Assembly (NCBI RefSeq): GCF_030272615.1
Contig: NC_081413.1
Coordinates: 716,927,867 to 716,987,866, forward strand
Direction: 5' to 3'
Length of the DNA: 60,000 nt
Origin: Cryptomeria japonica
Lineage: Eukaryota; Streptophyta; Pinopsida; Cupressales; Cupressaceae
Positions 23,059-33,647 of the stretch are shown here, piece after piece. Below the pieces are notes generated by a model. That model searched no databases, had not been told where the DNA came from, and saw nothing but the letters and a program-made list of their open reading frames with translations. Position 1 is the stretch's first letter; each line of letters begins with the position of its first letter. The position numbers and the translations under genes are program-made.

Positions 23059-24058
23059 CTAGATTTCATTAACCCTCTCTTTTCCTTTCTCATTTGATCC
23101 TTCATTACCAATCGATGGATTTTTGCTTCTACAAAACTTAGTAGTATGTCCAACCTCATTACATGCATAACATGTAACATTGTTCTTTTGGATTACTTTG
23201 CTAAAACCGATGTAATTGCTTGACTTGCACTGATTAGCCATATGTTCAAATTTTCCACATGCATAACATTTAACATTCATTTTGCAATCTTCTATCTTGT
23301 GACCATACTTATTACATTTAGAACATTGACTAGGAGCAGAATCCGGGTTTCGATTTGCTCTATTTCTACATTTCCTAGCCATGTGACCAAATTTATTACA
23401 AACAAAGTATCTACCATTAAATTTGTAAGCATTAAACTGCCTTATCGGTGTCTTATTATTTTGATCTTCATTTGTAGTACCATAACTCTATCCTTTTTCA
23501 AATCCAAGTCCACTGGAATCTCCATTTTGCCTTTGTCTCTTCAATAAATCATTCAACTGTGCTGAACTATTCTTGAATTTTTCTTTATACTCACTTGCTA
23601 TAGTCAGATCATCTCTCAGGAATTATCATTTGTCTCTCAAGCTCTTGTTCATTACTCTGGGATTGTACTAAATCAGTTCTCAACATATCATTCTCATGGA
23701 CCAACCTTCCACATTCTTCAAATTTGTTCTTCAGAGATACAACAAGATTTTCTTCCTTTTTCTTCCAGTCCTCAATCTCTTTAGACATCCTCATAGTTAT
23801 AGCTTTCATTTCATTCCTCATAACCATGTTCTCCTGACTCAGCTTCAGACATCTCTCATTAAGAGCATCTTTCTCATCATTATCCTTATTTTGCAAAATT
23901 TCCTTCCTCCTAGCCTGAGCAGATGATAGTCTCTACTATAGGACAAGAATGAATTCCTAAGCAGAATTCAATTCATCTTGTAGCTTCAAGTTATTCATCC
24001 TTTCAACATCATAATCTTCAAGTGCCACCTCAAGTTGCTTCTCCAAACTCATATCCAT
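23059..24058 (-). pseudogene. Element E Gag-like protein: long coiled coil plus four zinc knuckles
   Basis: The likely start is ATG 24058, about 55 bases inside the primer-binding site. The first 150 or more residues are heptad-rich (LEKQLEVALEDYDVERMNN, LKLSQENMVMRNEMKAI). A Gag-like linker follows (LNDLLKRQRQNGDSSGLGF, typical of plant copia Gag). Four CCHC-type knuckles come next: one lacking its first Cys (VCNKFGHMARKC), then CSKCNKYGHKIEDC, CYACGKFEHMANQC (Glu for the usual Gly) and CYACNEVGHTTKFC. Such knuckles bind RNA in the virus-like particle. In-frame stops lie near 23963, 23943 and 23600, and a frame change precedes the knuckles, so it is broken. Gag proteins usually have one or two knuckles, so four is unusual. 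Confidence 0.72.
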
Positions 24059-24111
24059 GGATTTCAGATTCAGGATCTTCCTCAAGCTGTTAAACTTTCT
24101 CCCAGGCACAA

Positions 24112-24126
24112 GACTCTAATATCAAT
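24112..24126 (-). other. Element E primer-binding site (decayed)
   Basis: Minus-strand attgatattagagtc abuts the 5' LTR and matches the initiator tRNA-Met complement (attggtatcagagc) except for transitions. Confidence 0.65.
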
Positions 24127-25043
24127 TGTTGGAATCCAAGAACACTGAGAGGGGGGGGGGTGAATCAATGTTCTACCAGAATGATCAATTTCAACCTTAT
24201 TAAAACATGCATACACCAACTGTTATACTGATACATATAGAATTGAAAGAAGTAAAGAAACCAATAAGCCAATCACACAAATGAATACCATAACACACAA
24301 AATTATACGTGGAAAACCTCAAAGAGGAAAAACCACAGTGGGATTTGTGATCCACAATATCAATCCACTAGCCATATGAAGAGATATACAAAATATAGGG
24401 GCCTGCACTTGTAGTAAATCTTATAGCCTAGAGCACACTGCTCAATCACAAAAGGAGCCTCACTGACTACATACAATCTAGACTACAATCCATAGAAATG
24501 ATTGAACTGCAAAGATATCATCTTCTATGCCTGAATACAGTTTCAGTTAAGCTTTGTATGTTCCAGTCTGAAACCCTAAATCCTTGTTGGAATAACCCTT
24601 ACATAAATATCCTCACATACATGATCTCTCTCATATGTTTCACATCTCCTTTACATTCCATAACCTTACACACTCTCATACGATATGTCAAAATGGTCTA
24701 ATCAACTGACCTATATACCCTTTACAATTCATCATGCCTCATGTCGGCTTAGAAAGATAATTACAATATGAATATACATGTCAGCTCGATAACATAAATA
24801 CATGAATATCAAAATAATTGCCAATGCTAGATCCAAAAGATGTCGGCCTCCAATATTGATAACTTGATTCTAAACCATGTCGACCTGCATTGCCGGTAAC
24901 CAAAGAAATCTAACCAACCTGTCGGTGCCGGTGAAGTGCCTGCCGCTACACAAATGAACCAAAATATGAAGCCAGAACAAGTTGCCATGTTGCCATCAAT
25001 GACAACATATTGAAACCAACCAATTGAGTGTCAATTGACAACA
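24127..25043 (-). repeat. Element E 5' LTR
   Basis: In plus orientation it starts TGTTGGAATCC with a 10-G run at 24151-24160. The conserved gtggaaaacc/ggaaaaaccacagtggg module is at 24308-24342. It ends either at gacaaca 25007 or, with a near target duplication, at ttgacaaca 25043. Confidence 0.7.
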
Positions 25044-25946
25044 CCTCCTACTCCTACATGATGCAGAAAAAGGTAGAAAGAGAAGGAAAGTGTAATTCAT
25101 CTCACCTTGACTAAGGATGAAGACTGAGAGAATATAGGATAGTTGGAGAAGATTTAAGGATAAGAGGACAAGTGGACTCAACTTCCTCCAAAGATGTAGG
25201 AAGGTTGGAGAGAATATAGGGAGGTTGAGGAATGTGTGTACGTACACATTATTTGGAGAATGAAATGAATGTTGAAGATAATGATATATTAATATCTTTA
25301 GCCACATGATGGATGAGTTGGCAAAAGAGAAAGTGGTGTGGAGATGAGGGTGGATTTAAATAATTTAAGAAATTATTTAATTAAGAAGACTATAGGATAG
25401 TGGATAAAAGAATAATTAAATATTAGATATTTAATTGATTAGAAGAAAGGCTAAATGAAAGAATTAATAAAATATTTTAATTAATTAATAGAAGAATGAA
25501 TTAAATAAATTAATCTTTTTCAAATTAACTATTTAATAGAAGAATAATTATTAAATAAATATAAAATATTTATTTAACTACCCATAGCCAATTTTGTGTG
25601 TATACATTTTGCCCATCTTTTAAATAATGTTGAGACAACATTGTTTGAAAGATCAAATCAAGTCTTGATAAAAATCCCAATTGTGTGCCCCCTTGGGAGA
25701 CTGATAGTGAAATTGTTGAAAAATTTGGATTGAACGAGTGATCTCATGATAATTGATTGAAAAGATTTGATAATAGGTCTCTCAAATAAATTTATTTTTG
25801 AAAAGCAAATAAAATTGCACCACTTGAAACATTAATTACCCCTTCAAAATAAAAAAGGGTATTAATAAAATTATAAAATTAATTATCCTCATTTGCATTC
25901 TTGTTAGCTTCTGCGAGATAAAAGAAATTGGTGTTGAGTTGGAAAA
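25044..25946. other. AT-rich stretch upstream of the PMD gene, no gene seen
   Basis: Very AT-rich from 25360 to 25600, with repeated attaattaa and aaatatttaatt blocks. A small inverted repeat, aatgttgagacaacatt, lies at 25627-25643. It may hold the 5' untranslated region and promoter of the PMD gene, but no convincing TATA box was assigned. Confidence 0.4.
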
Positions 25947-26114
25947 ATGGTGATCCCGTTCGAGAGCCATCAATTGGAGTGCATGCGACGATACCAGAGA
26001 CCTACTGAGTATGGCCCACTGGTGAGTGACCTATCCCAAGTTTGTTTGTAGCTTTCCGTACAAATTTTCATGTTTTTCGCATGTGTTAGGACTAGTTTTA
26101 AAATTTTCCAATTT

Positions 26115-26400
26115 TTGTGTTTAGGTTTAGTGCATATGCATCATAGTTTAGCGCATCCGATCGGTAGGTTAACACTTTTGAAAGTTTAGCGCTTCCATTA
26201 TGTATGTTCTCGCCTTTGTTAGGAATGTTTGTGCATATAATTGATTAGCGCTTCTGCCCATTAAGTTCGTGCTTTTGATCGTTATGGTAGTGCATTTGAT
26301 AGTTTTCTTGCTTCTGTGCAATTTGTTCATGCAAATGATTAATATGTTAGCACTTTAACTTCTGTCAACACCTATGTTGAATAGAATAACACTTTTGTTT
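26115..26400 (+). repeat. Degenerate 20-27-bp motif array in PMD intron
   Basis: About a dozen variants of a ttagcgcttttga-like motif recur. Examples are agcgcatccg, aacacttttg, agcgcttcca, agcgcttctg, gtgcttttga, gtgcatttga, agcactttaa and aacacttttg. They are separated by roughly 20-27 bp. Confidence 0.55.
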
Positions 26401-26820
26401 GGATGAAAAAAAATTTGGTTAAAATTGAATTTGTTTGATTTTGATTATGTTAAAATTCAATTTAATGAAATTTGATTTGATAATTGATGTGTAATTGAAT
26501 ACATTCATAAATGATTGATGTCTGATTGATAGAGGATTTGATAAATTTGATCGATAAGATAGATGATTGATTGATAGAAAACCATGATTGATGGTTTGAT
26601 TTGATTTGATAGCTCTAAGAGGCCGATTCAGTCTCTGATGAAGAGTGTGATAGATTTGTTTGAACACATTGATTAATAGAAAACCATGATTGATGGTTTG
26701 ATTGATAGCCTGATTTGCTTGGTAGAAAATATTTGATTAATTGTTGATATGATTTGATCTTTTGATTGATTTATTGATAGGTTGGTGATCTATTAGATTT
26801 GATAGATAGATGATTGATAG
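26400..26820 (+). repeat. GATT-rich low-complexity intron segment
   Basis: Dense gattgat and gatagatga repeats, with a longer duplication, gatagaaaaccatgattgatgg, at about 26573 and 26677 (the second copy starts at taatagaaaacc). It ends at the likely intron acceptor (…gattgatag, 26820) before the second PMD exon. Confidence 0.75.
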
Positions 26821-28607
26821 AGGTCAAATTCTCTTGTTTAAACAAGAGAAACTTGATGTTCTCCAATATCGGGAGAAATTCCCGGCCATGCGCCATCTAG
26901 TTCCAGAGCTGACACAGGATGAGATTAGACATATAGATGCGTGTGGATTGCATCACCTCTTGTATATGCCTAACATTACGCATAACAGGGGGTTATTGAC
27001 TGCACTAGCCGAGAAATGGCATAGCAAGAATAACACATTTCACCTACCCACTGGTGAGATTAGTGTGACGGTCAAGGATGTCTATCAGATCTTACACATC
27101 CCCATGACTGGTGAGTTATTCTAGTATAATTACTAGGATTTTGGAGGGATAGAGGCTTGCATAGCCATGTTTGCAAATGATAACATTGATAGAGGAGAGA
27201 TTAGATGGGAGGACATTATTATGCACTATGAGACTCTCCCAGTGATTCTTGTAGGCTTGATTGGCGGATTCATTTGTCCTGATAGGAGATCTCTAAGTTT
27301 TGTTGTTGATTGTGGTGGGATCTTGCTGAGCATGATGCAACATCAGACTCATTATGCATGGGGTGTGTGTATGCTTGCACACTTATATCATGATCTACAT
27401 CAGGTTGTTTATGATGGCAGGGCTAGTCTATTGACTAGATGTACACTACTACAGGTCTAGTGCTGGGAGCACATTGTTGTTACCCAACCTATTCATGATA
27501 GAGTTCGCTATGAGGAGCAACCATATGTATATTTGTACAGAGGTATAATTACTCAACAAAAGCAGGGTAAGCTTGAGTTTTGGTGATGGGTTTTAGACTC
27601 CATGGATATTGTGATTTGGAGACCATATATTGATTGTGAACCTTGGATGGATGATCCTTAGACTTTGCCATTGATTTTGCAGAGTAGGTATTTGATTGGT
27701 CATACTTTGTATATTATTGAGCGGTAGTTGTTTGGTCACATTTTGAGACAGTTCGATATTATTCAACACATGCCTTCTGATGCCGCCATGTATGCACATA
27801 TAAGGATAGGCAAGATTGGGTCCCTTCTTTATCTTTTGAGATAGCACATGTAGAGTTTTTGGCTGTTTCAATTGCAGTGTATGATTTGAGATTACACATT
27901 TTGGATGCCGGGATTATAATAGAGTATGCGCAGTATATGCTTGCACAACTGTTTCCACACATTAATGATCCAACAGACCCTCCTCCCAACTCAGAAGATG
28001 AGGAGGATGATTCAGATGATCCTGTTGTTCGATGATGGAGACACAGATGAGAGATGAGAGATGCATGAGGGGTCAGGGGAGATGGGGGAGATGAGGGTGG
28101 AGATGGGAGAGGAGGGATAAGAGGATGAAGGGGAGGCTGGGTGAGAGTGCAAGGAGGAACTTTTGCTCAGATTGGCAGGGTTGGGAGACCACTTCCCATG
28201 GCAGGAAGGGTTGAGAGGGTAGAAGGAGTACTTCCTCTAGCACGAAGAGATGCAATGCAGATTGGTCAGGATACAAGCAGAGGAGAGCTGAGGGCAGTGA
28301 GAGGATTACCCTCTCCAGGACTAGGCAAAGGCAAAGGATTGGACAAGGGTCGAGGGAGAGGTATTTATTTTGGTCAGATTCTTCTAGATCCAGGGATTAT
28401 TGAAGCTCAGGGTGGTTGGGATGAGGAGGATTCAGAGGATCATGTGCCTCTCATTCGATGACGGATCATGAGAGGTACTCGGGTGGAGACTCCGACAAGT
28501 GGAGATGAGGGCATGCAATATGTACACTAACAGGATGTGCCACAAGAAGTCTTTAGAGAACAGATAAAGAAGCTTAGGGAACATGTACAAACACTCACTA
28601 TTGAGAG

Positions 28608-29665
28608 TGTTAGGTCCCAGAGACAATTGAGAGGGGGGTTGAATCAGTTGTCTAATAAATTCAAACCAAAACAACTTAACCAACTTAATGCTTGATACCG
28701 GTAAACTAGTTAAGTATGTCGGTAGACAGTGTTAACAGTTAATTGCTATACTGGTAAAGATTAATGCATGAAACATAAACATAAAGTTATCCACAACACA
28801 TAACACCAATATTTGTACATGGAAACCCTGTAAGGGGAAAAACCACAGTGGGAAACCTTACCCACAATCAAATGATACTACTGCAGATAGTAAGTGTACA
28901 TAAATGGGGTCTGCACATGCAGAAAGGCCTATAGCCTAGAGCTCACTGCTCAATCACAAAATGGGAGTCACATTGACTACAGTTGGATAGTTAAATCCAA
29001 TAAGAATGTACTGCTCAAAATAACATCTTCATATGCTGGATTCAGTACCGGTGTAATGCTGATATGCTTCTACAAAAACCTAGCTTTATCTTCAAATGAT
29101 GTCTTTGTGTATACCTCTGCTTAATCTCGCATATACCTTCTCACAATTCTTTTTCGCATCCCACATTCGATCTTACAAATAAGATCTTACATTTATACCA
29201 TAACCTAAGACCAATTTTAGTAGGTCATCTCTACAAGATATTACAATAAAGACTTTTACAAATAATATAATATCTGATGCAATAATTGATTAAACATGTC
29301 ATCTTAATGCATTTTAGAACAATAATAAATCATCTCCATAGTGTGCCATGCTGATTTGGAAAAGATAAGGCTGCTGGTGTAACCCTAGGTAACCCTGGAC
29401 CTATTTGCTGGTAAAAGCAAATATGCAAATATGAATATACCAATATTAATTCTTCAAAACAAAGTGTCCACATGATGTCTTCGACATTACCAAGTGTCTT
29501 CCATATCATTCCAAGTGCTGGTGATCATTATATCCTTCTGGTGAACTATATACTATTAATTGTGCAGTAGTTACTTGCTTGCCGGTGAATGCTGCTTGAT
29601 CTCCAAAGTGCTAGTGTTTTAGTAGGTGTTGACATCAATGACAAAACCATGCCAAAATACGAACA
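28608..29665 (-). mobile_element. Solo LTR inserted in the PMD gene
   Basis: In plus orientation it runs TGTTAGGTCC...ATACGAACA and is flanked by perfect 5-bp target duplications gagag (28603-28607 and 29666-29670). Removing it together with one gagag joins the PMD frame (TLTIERVRATRR). The conserved gtggaaaccc-type/ggggaaaaaccacagtggg module at 28819-28852 and the block tatagcctagagctcactgc show it is minus-oriented and related to element E's LTR. No internal sequence remains, as expected after recombination between the two LTRs. Confidence 0.9.
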
Positions 29666-29670
29666 GAGAG

Positions 29671-29690
29671 GGTTAGAGCCACGAGGAGAC
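29671..29690 (+). pseudogene. PMD gene, 20-bp fragment between two insertions
   Basis: The bases ggttagagccacgaggagac lie between the solo LTR's target duplication and the next element. They carry the PMD frame (RVRATRR) across to the 3' part. Confidence 0.8.
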
Positions 29691-31173
29691 TGACAATATG
29701 ATGAAACAATAAGGATCCGATCAACTACTGGGGGGGGTGAATCAATAGATAGAAAACAAACTTAACTTTCACCAAACTTAATCCCAACTCAAAAACAACT
29801 TGCTAAGCTAAACGATAGAAAACAAACTTAACTTTCACCAAACTTAATCCCAACTCAAAAACAACTTGCTAAGCTAAATTGGTTTAGACACTGTATCCAA
29901 AACTGCAACTGCACTGTCAAACTTTACTGGTTGACCAAAACATCAATGATACAATGTAACAGATTTGAAAATCACATACCATTTATCCAAAACATTAAAC
30001 CACTTTACTAACATCAATAATAGCTCATTTCAGATCGCTTCTAGTCATCTAAACATTTCTAAGTGGCTTTACTAGTTAATCACATCAACCATATCAAAAC
30101 ACATCCACAAAATCATTCACCACTTGACACAATGATTTTTCACGTGGAAACCCAAATGGGAAAAACCATGGTGGGGATGAATACCCACAAGTATTTTGAA
30201 CTCTTCTAAAGTTCGCCCTGTTAGGAGCCAAGCCTTGTTAGAAGCTTATACAATAATTCCTATTAAGAATAGATCTGGTTAGGGATCACCCGGTTAAGGG
30301 ATTGACTACAAAACCCTGTTAAAGGCAATACCCTGTTAGGAGTAACCTTGGTAGAGGATTTCAAATCCAAGCTAATGGATCACCTGGTTAGAGGATTTAG
30401 ACAACACCAAGCCTATTAAAGCTTACCCGGTTAAGGGATTTAACTATTGTAATGGTTAGAGAAGAACAGGGTCTTTGCTGATCTGGTAATAACACTTCTT
30501 TGCTTAATCAAATCCTTTTCTTCTCCTATTTGCCTTCACAACATCCTGTAGACACTCTTTCTGGTTCGACAATAATCACACTACTACACTTAACCAAATT
30601 TCCAACACAATTACAAACAATTCATCGACCTTAAATACAAATACAATAGGTTGGTAACACATCACAAAATCTACAAATCTTATAGAGATTACAAACATAT
30701 CGATTCAATCATGACCGTTGGATTACATAGAAATCAACTACACATTGTTCAAGATAACTTCAACTACTTCCAGATCACCGCACATTGGATCCTGTAGCTC
30801 ATCACACATTTTTCACTTCATGCTATGCATTTTCTCATTCCCAAGATAAATGGTTATCTTCACATGCCAAAACCACTTTGAAACTCATCACGTGCATCAT
30901 GCATACATGGCATCTTCATCTCCAATCACCATTCAATCGTAGATCAACCCAACCGATTCACCAAGCTCCATTGGTTAGGGTTCTGCATATCAACTAGTTA
31001 GGGTTACCGGTTGATCACTTTGCATCAAATACAAATACCGATTTCCTTCACTGCTTTACTACTGCTTGCATTATTGCATCACTACCGATTGTAATACAAA
31101 TTCATTACTAGTTGCCATTGACATCAATGACAACACTATACTTCATCAATGCAATCTTCATGCAATGCCAATA
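29691..31173 (-). repeat. Element D 3' LTR (1483 bp) with 66-bp tandem duplication
   Basis: Plus orientation TGACAATATG...TGCCAATA. A perfect or near-perfect 66-bp duplication (29748 and 29814, gatagaaaacaaactt) is present here but not in the 5' LTR, so it arose after insertion. The conserved gtggaaaccc/gggaaaaaccatggtggg module is at 30142-30175. Confidence 0.85.
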
Positions 31174-31504
31174 ATCTCCCCCTTTGGCATTGATGGCAAT
31201 ACAAATATCAATACCCTTTGATTGTGATGATTGAGAGTAAAACATATACATAGGTATAGGAATCCTGGTTTACAATTTTCCATGTACTCTCCTTCAACTG
31301 TATCTCCATGTCTTCAGCTAGTAACTAGCTATCAATCATATACAGTTCTTGTCCCCCTTTGACAACAATGTCAAAGTGAAGGTTAACCATTCCATGCTTC
31401 ACCGATCTACAACAAGCTGCTCCCCCTGTGGAGTAGTTCCACTCTACACTAATCCTACTTCAGGATTTTCAATAAGCTCTGGGATTGATGTCTTCCACAT
31501 CTGC

Positions 31505-33617
31505 TTAATTGACTTCATGTAGGGGTACAACCCCTAACTTACCTCTAAGATACTCAAAAGTAGCCTTAGGTAGATGTTTAGTAAAGATATCTGCTAGCTT
31601 TCCTTTGGTAGATACATGCTCCAGTGACACATCTTTACTTTGCACTTTCTCTCTTAGGAAATGATACTTTAGCTCAATATTCTTTGTCCTAGCATGCAAC
31701 ACCGGGTTCTAGAAATGTTTATTGCACTAGTGTTATCACAAAAAATCCTTATCGGTTCTAATAGCTTCAACTTGAAACCTTCCAAAATGTGTTTCATACA
31801 AATTGCTTAGGTACAATTCATATACGTTGTGACATATTCAACTTCTGTAGTTTATTGTGATATACAACTCTGCTTCTTGCTAGTCCAAGACACTAGTCTT
31901 CCTCCAAGAAATAATTGTCCTCCGGTTGTACCTTCCTGTTATCAACATTGCTTGCCTAGTCCACATCTGTACAAACTTTTAAATCAAAGTTTCCTGCATA
32001 TGGATACCATAATCCATAATCAATTTTACCTTTCAGATACCTAAAAAATTCTTTTGGTCACTACCATGTGTGTCTCCTTCGGGTTATTCTAAAATCTGGC
32101 AACCAATCCTACTGGTTGAGCAATGCCCGGTTTGCTTTGGACAACATAATGTAGTTTACCTATGATTGACCTGTACTCCTTTTCATGCACTGATGCATAA
32201 TCATCCTCTTAGACAATTTATAGTCTGTAACCATTGGTGTTCCAACTGGTTTATAGTCTCCCATTCTAAAAGTCTTCAATACTTCTTTCACATATTTGGA
32301 CCGTGTGATGAAAATGCCATCCTTCATTTGTTGGATTGCATACGTATAATTTTTTTTATTTCACCTACCAGTGACATCTCAAACTCATTCTTCATTTCAC
32401 TAGAAAAATCATGACACATATCATCATTTCCTCCAAAAATGATATCATCCACAAATACCTCACTTACCAGTATCTTATCTCCTTCTGACTTGAGATATAT
32501 GTTACTGTCTTCACTAGTTCTCTAAATACCTATCTACACCAAGTGAGAGTGAAATATTTCATACCATGCTCTAGGTGTTTGCTTTAGTCCATGTAATGCC
32601 TTATGTAATTTGCACACCATGTCCTTTTCTATAGTTTTGATTAATTAGAAAAATAGGTTTTAAGGACCCGAAACCTTTTACATAAATATCAAAAGAAAGA
32701 TCATCAAAGATCACCTAGACCAACATAAAGACAACATACAAAAGATTGGCAAGAAAGCCAATAACCCGAACGGACAACAAAAAACTAGGAACAACAAAGC
32801 AGATAAAACTGGAAAGAAAGACCTAGATAGCTAGCAACACCTACACAGACTTAAGAAGTTCAACAACCTTGATGACCAATAGGTCATAATTCACCGAAGC
32901 AACTTTGAGCTCTTCGATTTCCTTGTTTGTCTTTTTTTCCCTCTTCTTGCCTTTGGTCCTTGTTCTTGGTCCTTGCACACCTTCCACGCCCTCCATGTCA
33001 AGTTCCTGCTCTAGGGATCCCTTCTCATTCTCCAGCTTACTAATCATGATTTTGATTTTGTTAGCCGAGGCCTTAAGAATGTTATAACCATGTTCAACAA
33101 TGCTTCTGAGACAAGTATTGATTTTGTTGAGTCTGTTTTCAGCATCCACCATTCTCTGGTCCCTAACAGTGTCAGTGTTTTTTATGTCCTTTTCTACAGT
33201 TAAAGCATAATCATCCGGCTGTTCAATGTAGAATTCCTCTTCCAATATTCCATTTAGGAATGTTGACTTCACATCCATCTGATATACTTTGAATCCTCTG
33301 TATGCTGCAAATGCAAGTAGAGTCCTTACTCCTTCCAATCTTGGAATTGGTGTAAATTTCTCACCATAGTCTTCACCTTCTTCTTGTGCATATTTTTTTT
33401 ATACCAGTCTGGCTTTATTTTTTACCACTACTCCATCTTCATTCAGTTTATTCCTGAATACCCATTTTGTACCTATTACATTCTTGTTCTCTGGTCTGGG
33501 TACCAATGACCAAGTAATGTTCTTCTTTATCTGGTCAAGTTCTTCTTCCATTACCTTGATCCAGTCTTCATCTGCAATTTCTTCTTTTGCGGTTGTTGGT
33601 TCAATGGTGGAAAACAT
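31505..33617 (-). pseudogene. Element D reverse transcriptase and RNase H, broken by an insert
   Basis: Minus-strand pieces run in order. The reverse transcriptase N-terminus is at 33617-33399 (DWIKVMEEELDQIKKN, GTKWVFRNKLN), with [20 protein letters not shown] at about 33290-33230. After the 548-bp insert comes CKLHKALHGLKQTPRAWYE (about 32610-32550). Palm remnants follow (GNDDMCHDF) near 32440-32400, and the RNase H tail at 31702-31505 (RTKNIELKYHFLREKVQ, ADIFTKHLP). The central RNase H is missing. Copia reverse transcriptase copies the element's RNA inside the particle; this copy cannot. Confidence 0.85.
32636..33183 (-). mobile_element. 548-bp retroposed insert in D's reverse transcriptase, 17-bp target duplication
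   Basis: The 17-bp sequence atgtccttttctacagt (33184-33200) recurs with one transition at 32619-32635. Between the two lies sequence foreign to copia; removal rejoins the reverse transcriptase at that exact codon. Such long duplications are typical of LINE-type, target-primed insertion. Read on the minus strand it begins with a run of A and encodes a coiled-coil/basic segment in frame with the reverse transcriptase (IKIMISKLENEKGSLEQELD, TRTKGKKREKKTNKEIEEL) up to a stop at 32841. Non-coding sequence ending ccttaaaacctatttttc and ctaattaatcaaa follows. It may be the 5'-truncated end of a LINE, or a SINE/retroposed transcript. The family was not recognised. Confidence 0.75.
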
Positions 33618-33647
33618 ACAAGAGTTCTCTCTAAGCCTTTTTCTTGT

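Larger units (their letters stand above)
18730..25043 (-). mobile_element. Element E: pol-less minus-strand LTR element with Gag-like and unknown frames
   Basis: Direct repeats at 18730-19376 and from 24127 share long, nearly identical runs (tgaatcaatgttcta, tatagcct, aatcacaaaaggagcct). At the right copy the minus strand has a decayed primer-binding site, attgatattagagtc (24126-24112), abutting the LTR. This makes the right copy the 5' LTR (to about 25043) and the left copy a 3' LTR lacking its first 270 bp or so and the polypurine tract. Flanking actcc (18725-18729) and cctcc (25044-25048) match at 4 of 5 bases. The interior encodes a coiled-coil/zinc-knuckle protein and a long second frame; no reverse transcriptase, protease, RNase H or integrase motif was found. 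The solo LTR at 28608 belongs to a related LTR family. Confidence 0.78.
25947..28607 (+). pseudogene. Plant mobile domain (PMD) gene, 5' part, broken
   Basis: A first exon with ATG 25947 (MVIPFESHQLECM, ending TEYGPL) stops at a good GTGAGT donor at 26022. After an intron of about 800 bp the frame resumes near 26817. It shows PMD signatures in order: LQYREKFPAMRHLVPELT, HNRGLLTALAEKWHS, FHLPTGEISVTVKDVYQILHI, RRSLSFVVDCGGILLSMM, MDIVIWRPYIDCEPW, YLIGHTLYIIERQLFGH. PMD proteins (Arabidopsis MAIN/MAIL1 relatives) are nuclear and also occur widely inside plant transposable elements. Stops at 27121 and 27458, further stops near 27580-27840, and small shifts show it is dead. The tail is low-complexity Gly/Arg/Glu. 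The remainder lies beyond two insertions, at 29671-29690 and 37632-38009. Whether it was a host gene or transposon cargo cannot be told here. Confidence 0.78.

Noticed and set aside
23242-23547. 101-codon + strand frame
   Set aside because: Antisense of the zinc-knuckle region of element E.
26400-26820. GATT-rich tract considered as a CRISPR-like or telomere-like array
   Set aside because: Irregular unit and spacing, no conserved spacers, located in an intron; simple low-complexity DNA.
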